A DNA stretch of 15,618 nt from the NCBI GenBank assembly GCA_002491245.1, contig DKVO01000021.1, positions 101,218 through 116,835 on the forward strand, read 5' to 3'. The stretch comes from Porphyromonadaceae bacterium UBA7176. Its GTDB lineage: Bacteria; Bacteroidota; Bacteroidia; Bacteroidales; Muribaculaceae. Position 1 is the first letter of the stretch. Each line of letters opens with the position of its first letter. Below are positions 7,617 through 15,314 of the stretch, piece by piece. The notes under the pieces are model-generated. The model was given only the letters and a program-made list of their open reading frames with translations. It was not told the origin of the DNA and ran no database searches. The position numbers were made by a program, and so were the translations under genes.

Positions 7617-9254
7617 TTAAAATCTGAAGCCTGTGGATATGACAATATTGTTGTGCTTGTCGGTAATTTTTGCCGAGGGGCTGTAGTGCCATTCATTGCC
7701 GGTGCTGAAGGGGGTGTATGCACTGAAGGTGGCATTCTGGGTAGTGTGCTGGTAGGCAAGGTCGGCATACCACGATTTATAGCGGTAGCCTATGCCGAGA
7801 GTGATATTGTGGGTATCGTTGTCGAAGCGGTACGACGGGTCGGTACCGGCGGTGGAGATATACATATCGCCGCTCATCGCTTCCTTGCGCACATTACTGC
7901 TCTTGTAGTTGTAGCCGGCGCGAACACTCCAGTTGGAGTTGAGTCGATATTCGGCTCCGACACGGATGATATTCGCCGCGCGGAAATAGTTTTTGACATC
8001 TTCGTTTGCATAGGTATTCTCCACGAAACCGCCGCCATAGTTGTAGTCACCGCCGAAATTGCTCTGCTGCTTGAGCTTCATGTCGTTGTATGCCACGCGT
8101 TCATAGTCGAGGCTGAGGATGGCCTTGGGGCCGATAACCAGCGAGGCGCCGACCATAAAGCGCCAGGGAGTCGTGAGGCGCGAATCATATTCGTTGGTGG
8201 GCGTCGAGAAGTCACCGCTGTTGGTCGGACGGTCGCCTACTGCATCATCGGCCAGATATTCGTAGCCGGTGTCGCCATAAGTGGCGTGGTTGAGGCGCAG
8301 CCATGTGGGAGTATGCACGGCAAAACCGAGGCGGAGCATCTCTACCGGACGCACGATGACACCGAACTTGAGGTTTGCGCCTGAGCCTGAAATCTGCTGC
8401 CAGTTGTAGAGATCGAAGTTGGCTTTGCCCGACGAGAGAGTCTGGGTCTGATGATTATACACCAAAGCATTGTCCATGCTCTCGCTATAGTTCGACTCAC
8501 GGGTATAATTCATATCGACGATACCTACGCCAAGACCCCAGAACACTATGTCGCTCACATTACCGGCGAAATCGATATTGTATTCATCCGTATATCCACG
8601 CTCACGGACATTGTAGAGAGCGTCGCCACTGGTGCCGTTCTGGTACAGACCGGTATAGTTTTCCTGGCTGCTGCCGGGATTATTGATCATAAACGAATTG
8701 TAGGCTAAGATCGAAAGCCAGTCGTTGCCAGAGTCGAAATATGGATCGTAGCCATCATCTTCAAGCAGACTTCCGCTGTTGACGCCGTTGGTATACGATG
8801 CGATGTAGTTCGACAGCGAAGTTCCCGTAGGCCTGTTGTAGCCCGAGGTAAGACGGTCTACGTCGGCGAGACGGTTGTAGCTCACACCCCACTGGAAAGA
8901 GCGCAAGGCTCCGTTGAGATTTATCACACCAACATATCCGAAGTTGTCGAATTTGACAAGAGTCTCGCTGTTGCTCGAGGTCTGCGCCGGAGTCTGACCC
9001 TTGTAGCTGCGCATCGAGATATCGAACGTAAGCCCGATATCGCTGTGGCGGTAGAGTCCGAGACCGGCCGGATTTTGAGTCATACAGCTTATGTCGCTGC
9101 CGAGCGAAGTGAAAGCGCCGCCCATGCCGACGAAACGGGCCGAACCGCGCAATTGTGTCGGAGTGATATTGTAGGCATCGATTGCCGATTGTGCCGTAGC
9201 TGCCGCAGAACACCCAAGCGCGAGGGCGACAGCAAGTATTGTACGTGTGGTCAT
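7617..9254 (-). CDS. OmpP1/FadL-family outer-membrane beta-barrel protein (often labelled 'hemin receptor' in Bacteroidales)
   Basis: This 545-residue protein should form an outer-membrane barrel that passes hydrophobic or other small compounds; the substrate is unknown. A signal peptide covers residues 1-22 (ends ATAQ, then Ser). Residues 36-66 carry the FadL/PorV-like N-terminal pattern RGSARFVGMGGAF...G.D..C...NPAGLGLY. The rest shows alternating strands with many aromatic residues, including GVIVRPVEMLRLGFAVHTPTW and several RVGAEYRLN..WSVRAGYNY-type hairpins. The chain ends in Phe (GFRF), as expected for barrel assembly. Its length fits the family. The 'hemin receptor' name used for relatives is historical, and nothing here shows heme binding. 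The gene starts 72 bp after the Trp-rich protein gene on the same strand, with a hairpin between them and no promoter of its own that I can see, so it is probably co-transcribed. An LGC near residue 15 is a poor lipobox, so signal peptidase I cleavage is more likely. Confidence 0.85.
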   Translation of the reverse strand: MTTRTILAVALALGCSAAATAQSAIDAYNITPTQLRGSARFVGMGGAFTSLGSDISCMTQNPAGLGLYRHSDIGLTFDISMRSYKGQTPAQTSSNSETLVKFDNFGYVGVINLNGALRSFQWGVSYNRLADVDRLTSGYNRPTGTSLSNYIASYTNGVNSGSLLEDDGYDPYFDSGNDWLSILAYNSFMINNPGSSQENYTGLYQNGTSGDALYNVRERGYTDEYNIDFAGNVSDIVFWGLGVGIVDMNYTRESNYSESMDNALVYNHQTQTLSSGKANFDLYNWQQISGSGANLKFGVIVRPVEMLRLGFAVHTPTWLRLNHATYGDTGYEYLADDAVGDRPTNSGDFSTPTNEYDSRLTTPWRFMVGASLVIGPKAILSLDYERVAYNDMKLKQQSNFGGDYNYGGGFVENTYANEDVKNYFRAANIIRVGAEYRLNSNWSVRAGYNYKSSNVRKEAMSGDMYISTAGTDPSYRFDNDTHNITLGIGYRYKSWYADLAYQHTTQNATFSAYTPFSTGNEWHYSPSAKITDKHNNIVISTGFRF

Positions 9255-9287
9255 AAATAGATGTCAGTTGAAAGTGAAAGAAAGAAA

Positions 9288-9317
9288 CCCGGGCGCTCGG
9301 TGGTGTCGATGCCCGGG
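9288..9317 (-). terminator. Intercistronic hairpin between the Trp-rich and barrel genes
   Basis: A perfect 7-bp GCCCGGG/CCCGGGC stem has a 16-nt loop and is followed on the minus strand by TTTCTTTCTTTC. It starts 10 bases after the stop of the Trp-rich gene and ends 34 bases before the barrel start. With no second promoter visible, it may be a leaky terminator or an RNA-end stabiliser that lowers expression of the second gene. Confidence 0.45.
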
Positions 9318-9326
9318 CTTTGATAG

Positions 9327-10553
9327 TTATCTTCTGCGGCCGCCGCCATACGACCCTCCGCCGCCACCGCCACGGTAAGAGCCACCTCCACTGCTGCCGC
9401 GGTAGGAGCTGCCGCTTCCGCGATACGAACTGCCCGACGAGCGGTTGCTCGACCCGGAGTTGCGGTAGTTGCTGCCGGAGTTGTTGCTGCCCGACGAATT
9501 GCTGCGGCGGTAAGAATTGTTGTTATTGTTGCTGCCTGAGCTGTTGTTCGTGCCATAGCGGCTCGAACCACCTCGTCGGTTGTTGGGCGCGTATGAGTCT
9601 CCACGGTTACTGCCGTTGTTCGACGGACGGTAGCCGGCGTTATTGCCTCCCGTGTTGGTATTGCCGGGGCGGCGGTTTATGTTGCCGGGACGGTCAAAAT
9701 CCCACGAGCTACCTCCGGGTCGGCGCACTGCCGAACTTCCACCCGGACGCCTCGGACGAGCGCCGCCTGCCGAGTTGGCCCAATTGCCGTTGCCGGGACG
9801 GTGACCGGGATTGAAGCCAGGTCCATGACCGGGTCCGTGACCGGGATGCCAGGGATGATGCCAACCGGGCGACCAACCCCACGACGGACCCCAGCCCCAT
9901 GTCGGGCCCCATACCCATGACGGACGCCAACTCCAGCCCCACGAGAAGTCAAACCAGGGGTCAAATCCCCAGCCCACCGACCAGTAGGGGCGGCTGTAAG
10001 CCCAGTTCCAGGAGTAGTAGGGCCAGCGGCCCCACGGTGTCCAGGGGTTATAATCCCATGCATAGGACACCGGCTCTACGTTATTGATCACATAGATGTT
10101 GACATCCTGCTGCGACGGGGTCGAATAGTAGTATTCCATCAAAGCCGTATCACCGCTGTTGACAACGATATCGGGGTTATGATAGCGCTCGATTCGGCGA
10201 GTGTAGTTAAAATCGGAGAGGTCCGCGTTATCCTTGACGTCAGAAGCGCTGCTGCCCGACGATGTTCGGCGGTTGTATGTGTCCACATCTATCTGGAGCG
10301 GTCGCTGAGCTGTCGTCGAATAATTATCAGCCGGCTCGAAGTCTTCGAGATAGGCTCGTGTTGTCTGCTCTTTGGCTGCTTTTCGGGCTGCTTCGGCGCG
10401 ACGACGCTGGTCTTCTTCTGCCTTCTTGCGCTCTTTGGCGGCCTTGGAAGGAGAATAGTACAGATCATCGTCATAATCCTGCGCTGCAACCGTTGTGGCT
10501 AAGCCGCCGGCCAGCGTAAGAAAGAGAGTAAGGGCGAAGGTGATCCTTTTCAT
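9327..10553 (-). CDS. Exported Trp/Gly-rich low-complexity protein, function unknown
   Basis: The protein has 408 residues. A signal peptide ends TVAAQ (residue 25). An Asp/Tyr stretch and a charged Lys/Arg/Glu/Ala helix (about 36-66) follow. A more ordinary segment (about 84-165, with VNSGDTALMEYYYS and DVNIYVINN) looks like the conserved core. Residues 166-235 hold 20 tryptophans among Gly, Pro, Ser and Tyr (repeats such as WGPTWGWGPSWGWSPGW), then a GHGPGHGP stretch. From about 260 to the end it is a disordered Ser/Gly/Asn/Arg/Tyr tail closing in a poly-Gly run and RRR. I do not recognise a function. Aromatic and Arg/Gly tracts like these can bind glycans, nucleic acid or each other, but that is speculation. 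Another frame stays open under the repetitive tail; the signal peptide, upstream promoter and full-length frame identify this one as real. Confidence 0.8.
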   Translation of the reverse strand: MKRITFALTLFLTLAGGLATTVAAQDYDDDLYYSPSKAAKERKKAEEDQRRRAEAARKAAKEQTTRAYLEDFEPADNYSTTAQRPLQIDVDTYNRRTSSGSSASDVKDNADLSDFNYTRRIERYHNPDIVVNSGDTALMEYYYSTPSQQDVNIYVINNVEPVSYAWDYNPWTPWGRWPYYSWNWAYSRPYWSVGWGFDPWFDFSWGWSWRPSWVWGPTWGWGPSWGWSPGWHHPWHPGHGPGHGPGFNPGHRPGNGNWANSAGGARPRRPGGSSAVRRPGGSSWDFDRPGNINRRPGNTNTGGNNAGYRPSNNGSNRGDSYAPNNRRGGSSRYGTNNSSGSNNNNNSYRRSNSSGSNNSGSNYRNSGSSNRSSGSSYRGSGSSYRGSSGGGSYRGGGGGGSYGGGRRR

Positions 10554-10628
10554 CGTTGCGTATTTTTTGATAGTTCTTTTTTACCTTATTAGACGCGCGG
10601 AACATCGCACGGTTTAATCTATGGTTGG

Positions 10629-10636
10629 CAAATATA
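10629..10636 (-). promoter_or_regulatory. -7 promoter element for the Trp-rich / barrel gene pair
   Basis: TATATTTG on the minus strand matches TAnnTTTG exactly and lies 75 nt upstream of the start at 10553. The -33 region at the right spacing is only TTTAACA-like, so the match is partial. The expected start site is near 10622. Confidence 0.55.
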
Positions 10637-10705
10637 CGCTATTTTCCCAATAGATAATGTTAAATGTTGCTTTTTTAACAATTTTCTATACCGAAGAGAC
10701 ACCAT

Positions 10706-10742
10706 AACGCCGGGAGGTACGCTCTGCGTGCCACCCGGCGTT
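10706..10742 (-). terminator. Large stem-loop downstream of the DUF308 gene, possible terminator
   Basis: AACGCCGGG pairs with CCCGGCGTT (9 bp). After an A/A mismatch, GGTACGC pairs with GCGTGCC (7 bp, one G-U) around a TCT loop. It lies about 42 nt past the DUF308 stop. No U-tract follows on either strand, so it may work as an RNA-end barrier or a factor-dependent terminator. The rest of 10554-10783 holds the promoter element at 10629 and AT-rich sequence. Confidence 0.5.
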
Positions 10743-10783
10743 GCCCTTTCGGGTGAATCACAGGTAAGGATGAGATGTGGGGT

Positions 10784-11335
10784 TTATCTCTCGGCCGGCT
10801 TCATCCCGTATCCGACCATAGCCACGGTAAAGCCCCAGTAGATAAAGGCGATCGAAGCAAGGAACGAAACCATGAGCATGTCGCTCACCCAACCGGCCTC
10901 AAGAAAGAAGAACCCGATAAGGCACAATAGAATGCCATTGACAATGCCGAGCCACCAATACTTGTTGCGACGGCCCGACCCGGCGGCAATAAAGGCCTCC
11001 AGGCCCCAGAATATAAAGATAATCGAAAGGAAATAGGGGAACACCATCTCGGATAGGATCACGCTGCGCACAAGCATGAAACCGATAAACATATCGATTA
11101 TGCCTCCGGCAATCCACCAACCCCAGCCACGGGCGTGGTCGGGACCGGCTGCCACACACAGCTGTACTACACCGGCAAGCACAAGAAGCCAACCGAAGAT
11201 CTGCGAAGCCACAGCATAGCCGGCTTCTGGCCAGAACCAATAAGCGAAACCGCCGATTATCAGCAGGATACCGACAGCGAGGACAACCCACCAAAGACGG
11301 GACTGACCTAAATAATTGACATTGAGAGATTTCAT
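10784..11335 (-). CDS. DUF308 / HdeD-like six-helix membrane protein
   Basis: The protein has 183 residues with six predicted membrane helices at about 15-35, 40-63, 72-91, 98-118, 127-146 and 151-173, in three similar hairpin pairs. That is the layout of the DUF308 family, which includes HdeD, an inner-membrane protein linked to acid resistance in enterobacteria. The stretch WWIAGGIIDMFIGFMLV and the WG..A motif near helix 4 fit the family. What it does in Bacteroidales is not established. I chose the ATG at 11335 (MKSLNVNYLG); the frame can be read five codons further to a TTG at 11350, which is less likely. It follows the SGNH hydrolase gene by 93 bp on the same strand with no obvious terminator or TAnnTTTG promoter between them, so it may be co-transcribed. 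Confidence 0.8.
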   Translation of the reverse strand: MKSLNVNYLGQSRLWWVVLAVGILLIIGGFAYWFWPEAGYAVASQIFGWLLVLAGVVQLCVAAGPDHARGWGWWIAGGIIDMFIGFMLVRSVILSEMVFPYFLSIIFIFWGLEAFIAAGSGRRNKYWWLGIVNGILLCLIGFFFLEAGWVSDMLMVSFLASIAFIYWGFTVAMVGYGMKPAER

Positions 11336-11428
11336 AACAGGATAAGTCAAAACGTTGTTAAATGTTATTTTTTCTTTTATGAAATAATAACAAACGGCAA
11401 CGCCTATAAGTTGTATCCCGTCGATGAT

Positions 11429-12181
11429 TTATTTGCCGGCTCCTATGACTTTGATGAGATTATCAGCCCAAAATTCGCCGAGTTTCTTTGCCCCATCTTC
11501 ATTCGGATGGAGATAGAACAGGCCTGCGTTACCTTCTTCCACAGTAAAAAGCTCCGCCTTATCTTTGAAGAAATCGTAAGCCGCGATCGAGCCTGTCACT
11601 ACATTCTTGCCGCTGTAAGCCTCGCCAAGTTTGTCGAGCACGGGCATATACGAACACAGACGGTCAAGCCCTGCTTTGAGATACATCGCTCCATTATATG
11701 TCGTCGGGCTATACCATATCGGATATTGCACTACAACCGATGCTTCAGGAAAAGTTTCCAGCAGCGAGTCAATAATCACCTTGAGATTGGTATAGTACTG
11801 CTGAGGCAGGACAGGCGACCCGAGAGGTCCCGTACAAGCACTGTCGTTTGTGCCGAGGCTGATCTGGAACACAAGCTGGCCACCGTGTGTCTTCTCAAGA
11901 TTTTCAGCCGCCTCCACAGCCTTCGGGAAAAGTGTCGAAGTAGCCGGCAGGAAGTCCACTGTAGTGGCTCCGCACACTCCGCAGTTTGAAAACATGATAT
12001 CTCCCACACCCCGGGACTCAAGACTCTCCACTGCCCTTGTCGCAGCCGATTTAGCCTGGTTCTCCAAAGTAGCGCCGAACGTTATGCTGTTACCGATAAA
12101 CACAATATTGACAGGACGGGCAGCCATAGCCGACGATACAAAGCCGACAAGCGCCATGATAATGATTAAAAACTTTCGCAT
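11429..12181 (-). CDS. Secreted SGNH/GDSL hydrolase (esterase / acetylesterase-like)
   Basis: The protein has 250 residues and a signal peptide ending SSAMA (residue 20). The SGNH blocks are in order: block I IGNSIT with nucleophile Ser32; block II with Gly near residues 68-71 (NCGVCGAT); block III GTND (110-113, Asn112); block V LHPNEDG with His225. The family removes acyl groups, often acetyl or longer esters, from sugars, lipids or glycans. The sequence does not reveal the substrate; relatives of this size in Bacteroidales are often labelled sialate O-acetylesterase. The usual Asp three residues before the catalytic His (DxxH) is Phe222 here, so the enzyme would rely on a Ser-His dyad or a different acid, or be altered in activity. 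A periplasmic or surface location is expected. It has its own promoter, divergent from cdsA. Confidence 0.85.
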   Translation of the reverse strand: MRKFLIIIMALVGFVSSAMAARPVNIVFIGNSITFGATLENQAKSAATRAVESLESRGVGDIMFSNCGVCGATTVDFLPATSTLFPKAVEAAENLEKTHGGQLVFQISLGTNDSACTGPLGSPVLPQQYYTNLKVIIDSLLETFPEASVVVQYPIWYSPTTYNGAMYLKAGLDRLCSYMPVLDKLGEAYSGKNVVTGSIAAYDFFKDKAELFTVEEGNAGLFYLHPNEDGAKKLGEFWADNLIKVIGAGK

Positions 12182-12228
12182 AGGTATCAGGATTATGGTC
12201 TGAAGTCTTCATGACTTATTTTACAATC

Positions 12229-12260
12229 CAAATTTAAGGACTATTGAGAAAACGGCCAAA
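12229..12260 (-). promoter_or_regulatory. Promoter of the SGNH hydrolase gene
   Basis: On the minus strand, TTTG (12257-12260), a 20-nt spacer and TAAATTTG (12229-12236) match the Bacteroidetes consensus well. The predicted start is near 12222, giving a leader of about 40 nt. Confidence 0.75.
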
Positions 12261-12266
12261 TATTTG

Positions 12267-12296
12267 TTGGATTTAGATAGAATTTATGTACTTTTG
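12267..12296 (+). promoter_or_regulatory. Promoter of cdsA
   Basis: TTG (12267-12269), a 19-nt spacer and TACTTTTG (12289-12296) match the -33 / -7 TAnnTTTG consensus, 27 nt before the cdsA start. Its -33 region is only six bases from that of the divergent hydrolase promoter. Confidence 0.78.
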
Positions 12297-12323
12297 CAGC
12301 AAAATAATTAAGCATCGTCAGAC

Positions 12324-13151
12324 ATGAAAAACATCATATCCCGTAGCATCAGCGGTATCATATACGTTGCCCTTATCATCGGCGCCCTTGTCGGCGGACA
12401 GGTCTGGTCCACCGCCCTTTTCTCGGTTTTCGGCCTTATCGCCATGCTCGAATTCCAGCGCATAATGATGGGCCCGGCATCCGGTGGCGCCGGCATGGCG
12501 GCAAGAGCGCTCGACATCATCGTCGCCTTAGCCATGTGCAACATCGTCTATATCCTCGACATACCGTTTCCTGCCACACTGTCGGGCCTGTGCATCATAT
12601 TCTGCTACGGCATACTACGCTTTACCATAGCCCTCTACGACAAAAGCGGCAACACTCTTGCCGACACTTCAAAATCGATATTGTCGATACTCTACATCGC
12701 CGTACCGCTGATGATGCTCGGTTTGCTGTGCAGCGAGCAGGGAGGATGGAAGATAATCCTTGCCATGTTCGCCATGATATGGCTCAACGACACCGGCGCA
12801 TATTGCATCGGATCGATGTTTGGCCGTCACCCCCTCTTTCCTCGCCTGTCTCCCAAAAAGTCGTGGGAAGGCTTCTTCGGCGGACTCGCCTTCTGCCTCG
12901 CCGCCGGAGTCGGCGCATTCTATCTCGTTGGCAAACCGTTCCCTCTCGCCGGATGGCTCGGATTCAGTGTCATGGTGTGCATCCTCTCCACATGGGGCGA
13001 CCTTTTCGAGTCGCTCATCAAACGCACCAACGGCATCAAGGACAGCGGTCATATAATCCCGGGCCACGGAGGCATCCTCGACCGCATCGACTCGCTCCTG
13101 TTCGCTTCTGTCGGCGTATTCGCTGTCACTTTCTTCATCAGCCTGGTATAG
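12324..13151 (+). CDS. cdsA: Phosphatidate cytidylyltransferase (CDP-diacylglycerol synthase)
   Basis: This integral inner-membrane enzyme joins CTP and phosphatidic acid to give CDP-diacylglycerol and pyrophosphate, the branch point for phosphatidylethanolamine and acidic phospholipids. The 275 residues are mostly hydrophobic helices. The family signature lies near the C-terminus: Ser230 in SLIKRTNGIKDSG, Lys239-Asp240, then IPGHGGILDRID (245-256), which carries the metal-binding and catalytic residues. SPKKSWEGFFGG upstream is also characteristic. Length and start fit the family. The gene has its own promoter. Bacteroidetes genomes often place cdsA beside ftsH-type genes; that is not seen here, where it stands alone, divergent from the hydrolase gene and convergent with rng. 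Confidence 0.97.
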   Translation: MKNIISRSISGIIYVALIIGALVGGQVWSTALFSVFGLIAMLEFQRIMMGPASGGAGMAARALDIIVALAMCNIVYILDIPFPATLSGLCIIFCYGILRFTIALYDKSGNTLADTSKSILSILYIAVPLMMLGLLCSEQGGWKIILAMFAMIWLNDTGAYCIGSMFGRHPLFPRLSPKKSWEGFFGGLAFCLAAGVGAFYLVGKPFPLAGWLGFSVMVCILSTWGDLFESLIKRTNGIKDSGHIIPGHGGILDRIDSLLFASVGVFAVTFFISLV

Positions 13152-13176
13152 ACGCAATCCTCTAAACTTCCGGATA

Positions 13177-13211
13177 TAAAAATCCCCGGCGAGACATCGT
13201 CATCGTCGGGG
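13177..13211 (-). terminator. Terminator of rng between convergent cdsA and rng
   Basis: CCCCGGCGA (13184-13192) pairs with TCGTCGGGG (13203-13211), 9 bp with one G-U. On the minus strand it is followed by ATTTTTATA. It begins 17 nt past the rng stop. The plus-strand side lacks a U-run, so it mainly serves rng, though the stem may also block readthrough from cdsA. Confidence 0.8.
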
Positions 13212-13228
13212 TTGTGGGGTGTGTGATG

Positions 13229-15286
13229 CTATTCCTCAGCTTGGGGTGCTTGCTCTGCGTCGTCACCTTTAGGTTTCGGTTTGCGGCGACGGCGGCGGCG
13301 AGGTTTGGCTTTAGCTATCTCCTCTCCGTTTTCTGCCATCTTGTCTTCCGATTTGGCATCTTCTGCCAACGTTTCTTCGGCCGGAGCCGGCAACAGAGCG
13401 ACTGCTTTCGACGGAGTTTCAATCTTTTCTGACTCTTTTACCACCGCATCAGCTTGCAGAGTTTCTACAACTTCTTCAACCTGCTGTTTTTCGTTATCCT
13501 GCGTCTCGGCAGTTTCATTTTTAGATTGGTCAGGGGCAGATACCGCAGGCTTCTTCTTTGCCTGGGGCGCCTTTGCTTTAGGCGGTTTCGGCGCAGCCGG
13601 CGCTTTAGGTGCGACCTGCTTTGGTTTGGCCTTGGGCTGTTCAGCTTCAGCAACCTCTTCATTCTCGCCTCCGCGTTTACGGGCCTTGGTATCTTTCTTG
13701 CTCTTCGAGCTTTCGCCTGTATCTTTTTCCTCAAGAAGGTCAAGCTCGTTCCGGTCCTTGTCTACCACACGGTACTGCAGATATGCAAGAGACTCATCAG
13801 GCAAAATCTTGAAACTGCGGCCGAGGCTACGACGCCACTTGCCATAGAGACTGCCAAATATACCTTTCTTGATATAAGCATCGACATATGGATGCACATA
13901 CATCACGAAATCGCGTTTGCCGAGAGTCTCGACAATATATTGCAGTTTTTCGTAGAGTGTGTCGGTAAACAATATCGAGGGCTGCACCTCGCCTTTGCCC
14001 ATACATGAAGGGCACTGCTCCGACACATGGATGTCGAGCACAGGCCGTACACGCTGGCGCGTGATCTGCATGAGTCCGAATTTACTGAGCGGCAATATGT
14101 TGTGCCTCGCCCGGTCATTGGCCATGATCTCGCGCATGTGGTCGTAGAGCTGTTGGCGGTGTTCGGCCTTGCCCATATCGATAAAGTCGACCACGATGAT
14201 ACCGCCCATGTCGCGCAGACGGAGCTGGCGTGCGATCTCGTCGGCGGCGCGCAGGTTGACCTCGAGGGCATTGCTCTCCTGGTCATTGGTAGCCTTGGCA
14301 CGGTTGCCCGAGTTGACATCTATGACATGGAGCGCCTCTGTGTGCTCGATGATGATGTAGGCACCCGATTTGAACGACACAGTTTTGCCGAACGACGATT
14401 TGATCTGCCGCGTGATGTTGAACTGGTCGAAGATAGGAACCTCCTTCGAGTAGAGCTTCACGATATCCTTGCGGTCGGGAGCGATGAGGCTCACGTATTT
14501 CAATATCTGCTCATAGATATCAGGGTCGTTGACATATATGCTCTCGAACGACGGGCTGAAGATATCGCGCAGCATACCTACCACGCGGTTTTCTTCTTCA
14601 AACACCAAAGACGGAGCATCCGAGCGCTGAGCCTTGCGGCAGGCATCGTCAAACGACTGAAGCAACGTGCGCAGTTCGCCGTGAAGCTCTGCACTCTTCT
14701 TGCCTTCAGCCGACGTGCGCACTATCACGCCGAAATTCTTGGGCTTGATAAATTCGATGAGCTGGCGCAGACGGATCTTCTCTTCCGACGATTTGATTTT
14801 CTGCGATATCGATATCTTGTCGCAGAAAGGCGTCAGCACCAGATAGCGGCCGGTAAACGATATCTCCGTGGTAAGTCGTGGACCTTTCGACGAGATCGGT
14901 TCCTTGACAATCTGCACCAGCAGCTCCTGTCCGGGCGTGAGTGTACCGGCAACTGAGCCGTGTTTGTCGATATCGGGCAATATTTTCATCTTGGGCAACT
15001 GCGGCACTCGCTTGCGGTCGCCGAATAGCTGAGTCAGAAATTCGCTGTATGTTGCGAAGTGGGGCCCTAAATCGAGATAATGGAGGAATGCGTCTTTTTC
15101 ATACCCCACATTGACGAAGGCGGCGTTGAGACCCGGCATCAGCTTCTTCACCTTTGCCAGGTAGATGTCGCCTACGGCATACGCGATATTCCGGGCTTCT
15201 TTCTGGAGCGACACAAGACGGCCGTCCTCAAGAAGTGCTATCGAAAACTCGCTTGCCTGTACGTCGACAATTAATTCACTTTTCAT
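13229..15286 (-). CDS. rng: Ribonuclease E/G family endoribonuclease with basic C-terminal tail
   Basis: This single-strand-specific endonuclease processes rRNA and starts mRNA decay. The 685-residue protein has an N-terminal S1 RNA-binding domain (about 37-130, GDIYLAKVKKLMPGLNAAFVNVG), the RNase H-like and 5'-sensor region, and a catalytic domain with HVIDVNSG (Asp323, Asn325) and GGIIVVDFIDM (Asp367), matching the metal-binding Asp-Asn-Asp set of RNase E. The Zn-link is CPSCMGKG (Cys425, Cys428). The catalytic unit ends near residue 520. Residues 525-685 form a low-complexity tail rich in Lys, Ala, Pro and Glu, with a six-Arg block near the end. RNase G proteins usually stop near 490-520, so the tail gives it an RNase E-like layout. 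I chose the ATG at 15286 over a TTG one codon upstream. No TAnnTTTG promoter is visible directly upstream, but a folded leader is. Confidence 0.95.
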   Translation of the reverse strand: MKSELIVDVQASEFSIALLEDGRLVSLQKEARNIAYAVGDIYLAKVKKLMPGLNAAFVNVGYEKDAFLHYLDLGPHFATYSEFLTQLFGDRKRVPQLPKMKILPDIDKHGSVAGTLTPGQELLVQIVKEPISSKGPRLTTEISFTGRYLVLTPFCDKISISQKIKSSEEKIRLRQLIEFIKPKNFGVIVRTSAEGKKSAELHGELRTLLQSFDDACRKAQRSDAPSLVFEEENRVVGMLRDIFSPSFESIYVNDPDIYEQILKYVSLIAPDRKDIVKLYSKEVPIFDQFNITRQIKSSFGKTVSFKSGAYIIIEHTEALHVIDVNSGNRAKATNDQESNALEVNLRAADEIARQLRLRDMGGIIVVDFIDMGKAEHRQQLYDHMREIMANDRARHNILPLSKFGLMQITRQRVRPVLDIHVSEQCPSCMGKGEVQPSILFTDTLYEKLQYIVETLGKRDFVMYVHPYVDAYIKKGIFGSLYGKWRRSLGRSFKILPDESLAYLQYRVVDKDRNELDLLEEKDTGESSKSKKDTKARKRGGENEEVAEAEQPKAKPKQVAPKAPAAPKPPKAKAPQAKKKPAVSAPDQSKNETAETQDNEKQQVEEVVETLQADAVVKESEKIETPSKAVALLPAPAEETLAEDAKSEDKMAENGEEIAKAKPRRRRRRKPKPKGDDAEQAPQAEE

Positions 15287-15314
15287 CAAAGTCGGGTTGT
15301 TGGGTTAATAAAAA

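Noticed and set aside
7653..8384. 243-codon open frame on the plus strand inside the barrel gene
   Set aside because: Antisense shadow of a clear OmpP1/FadL-type coding region, with no family resemblance and no promoter.
9251..9604. Ala/Thr-rich open frame on the minus strand under the tail of the Trp-rich gene
   Set aside because: It overlaps the 9327-10553 gene in another frame, has a composition typical of a shadow of Gly/Ser/Asn repeats, and lacks a promoter.
11336..11350. TTG start five codons upstream for the DUF308 protein
   Set aside because: The ATG at 11335 begins just before the first membrane helix, and the extra residues add nothing recognisable.
12669..13157. 162-codon minus-strand open frame inside cdsA
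   Set aside because: Antisense to the conserved cdsA signature, with charged low-complexity composition typical of a shadow frame.
14027..14956. 309-codon open frame on the plus strand inside rng
   Set aside because: Antisense to conserved catalytic sequence; an opposite-strand shadow that follows rng codon bias.
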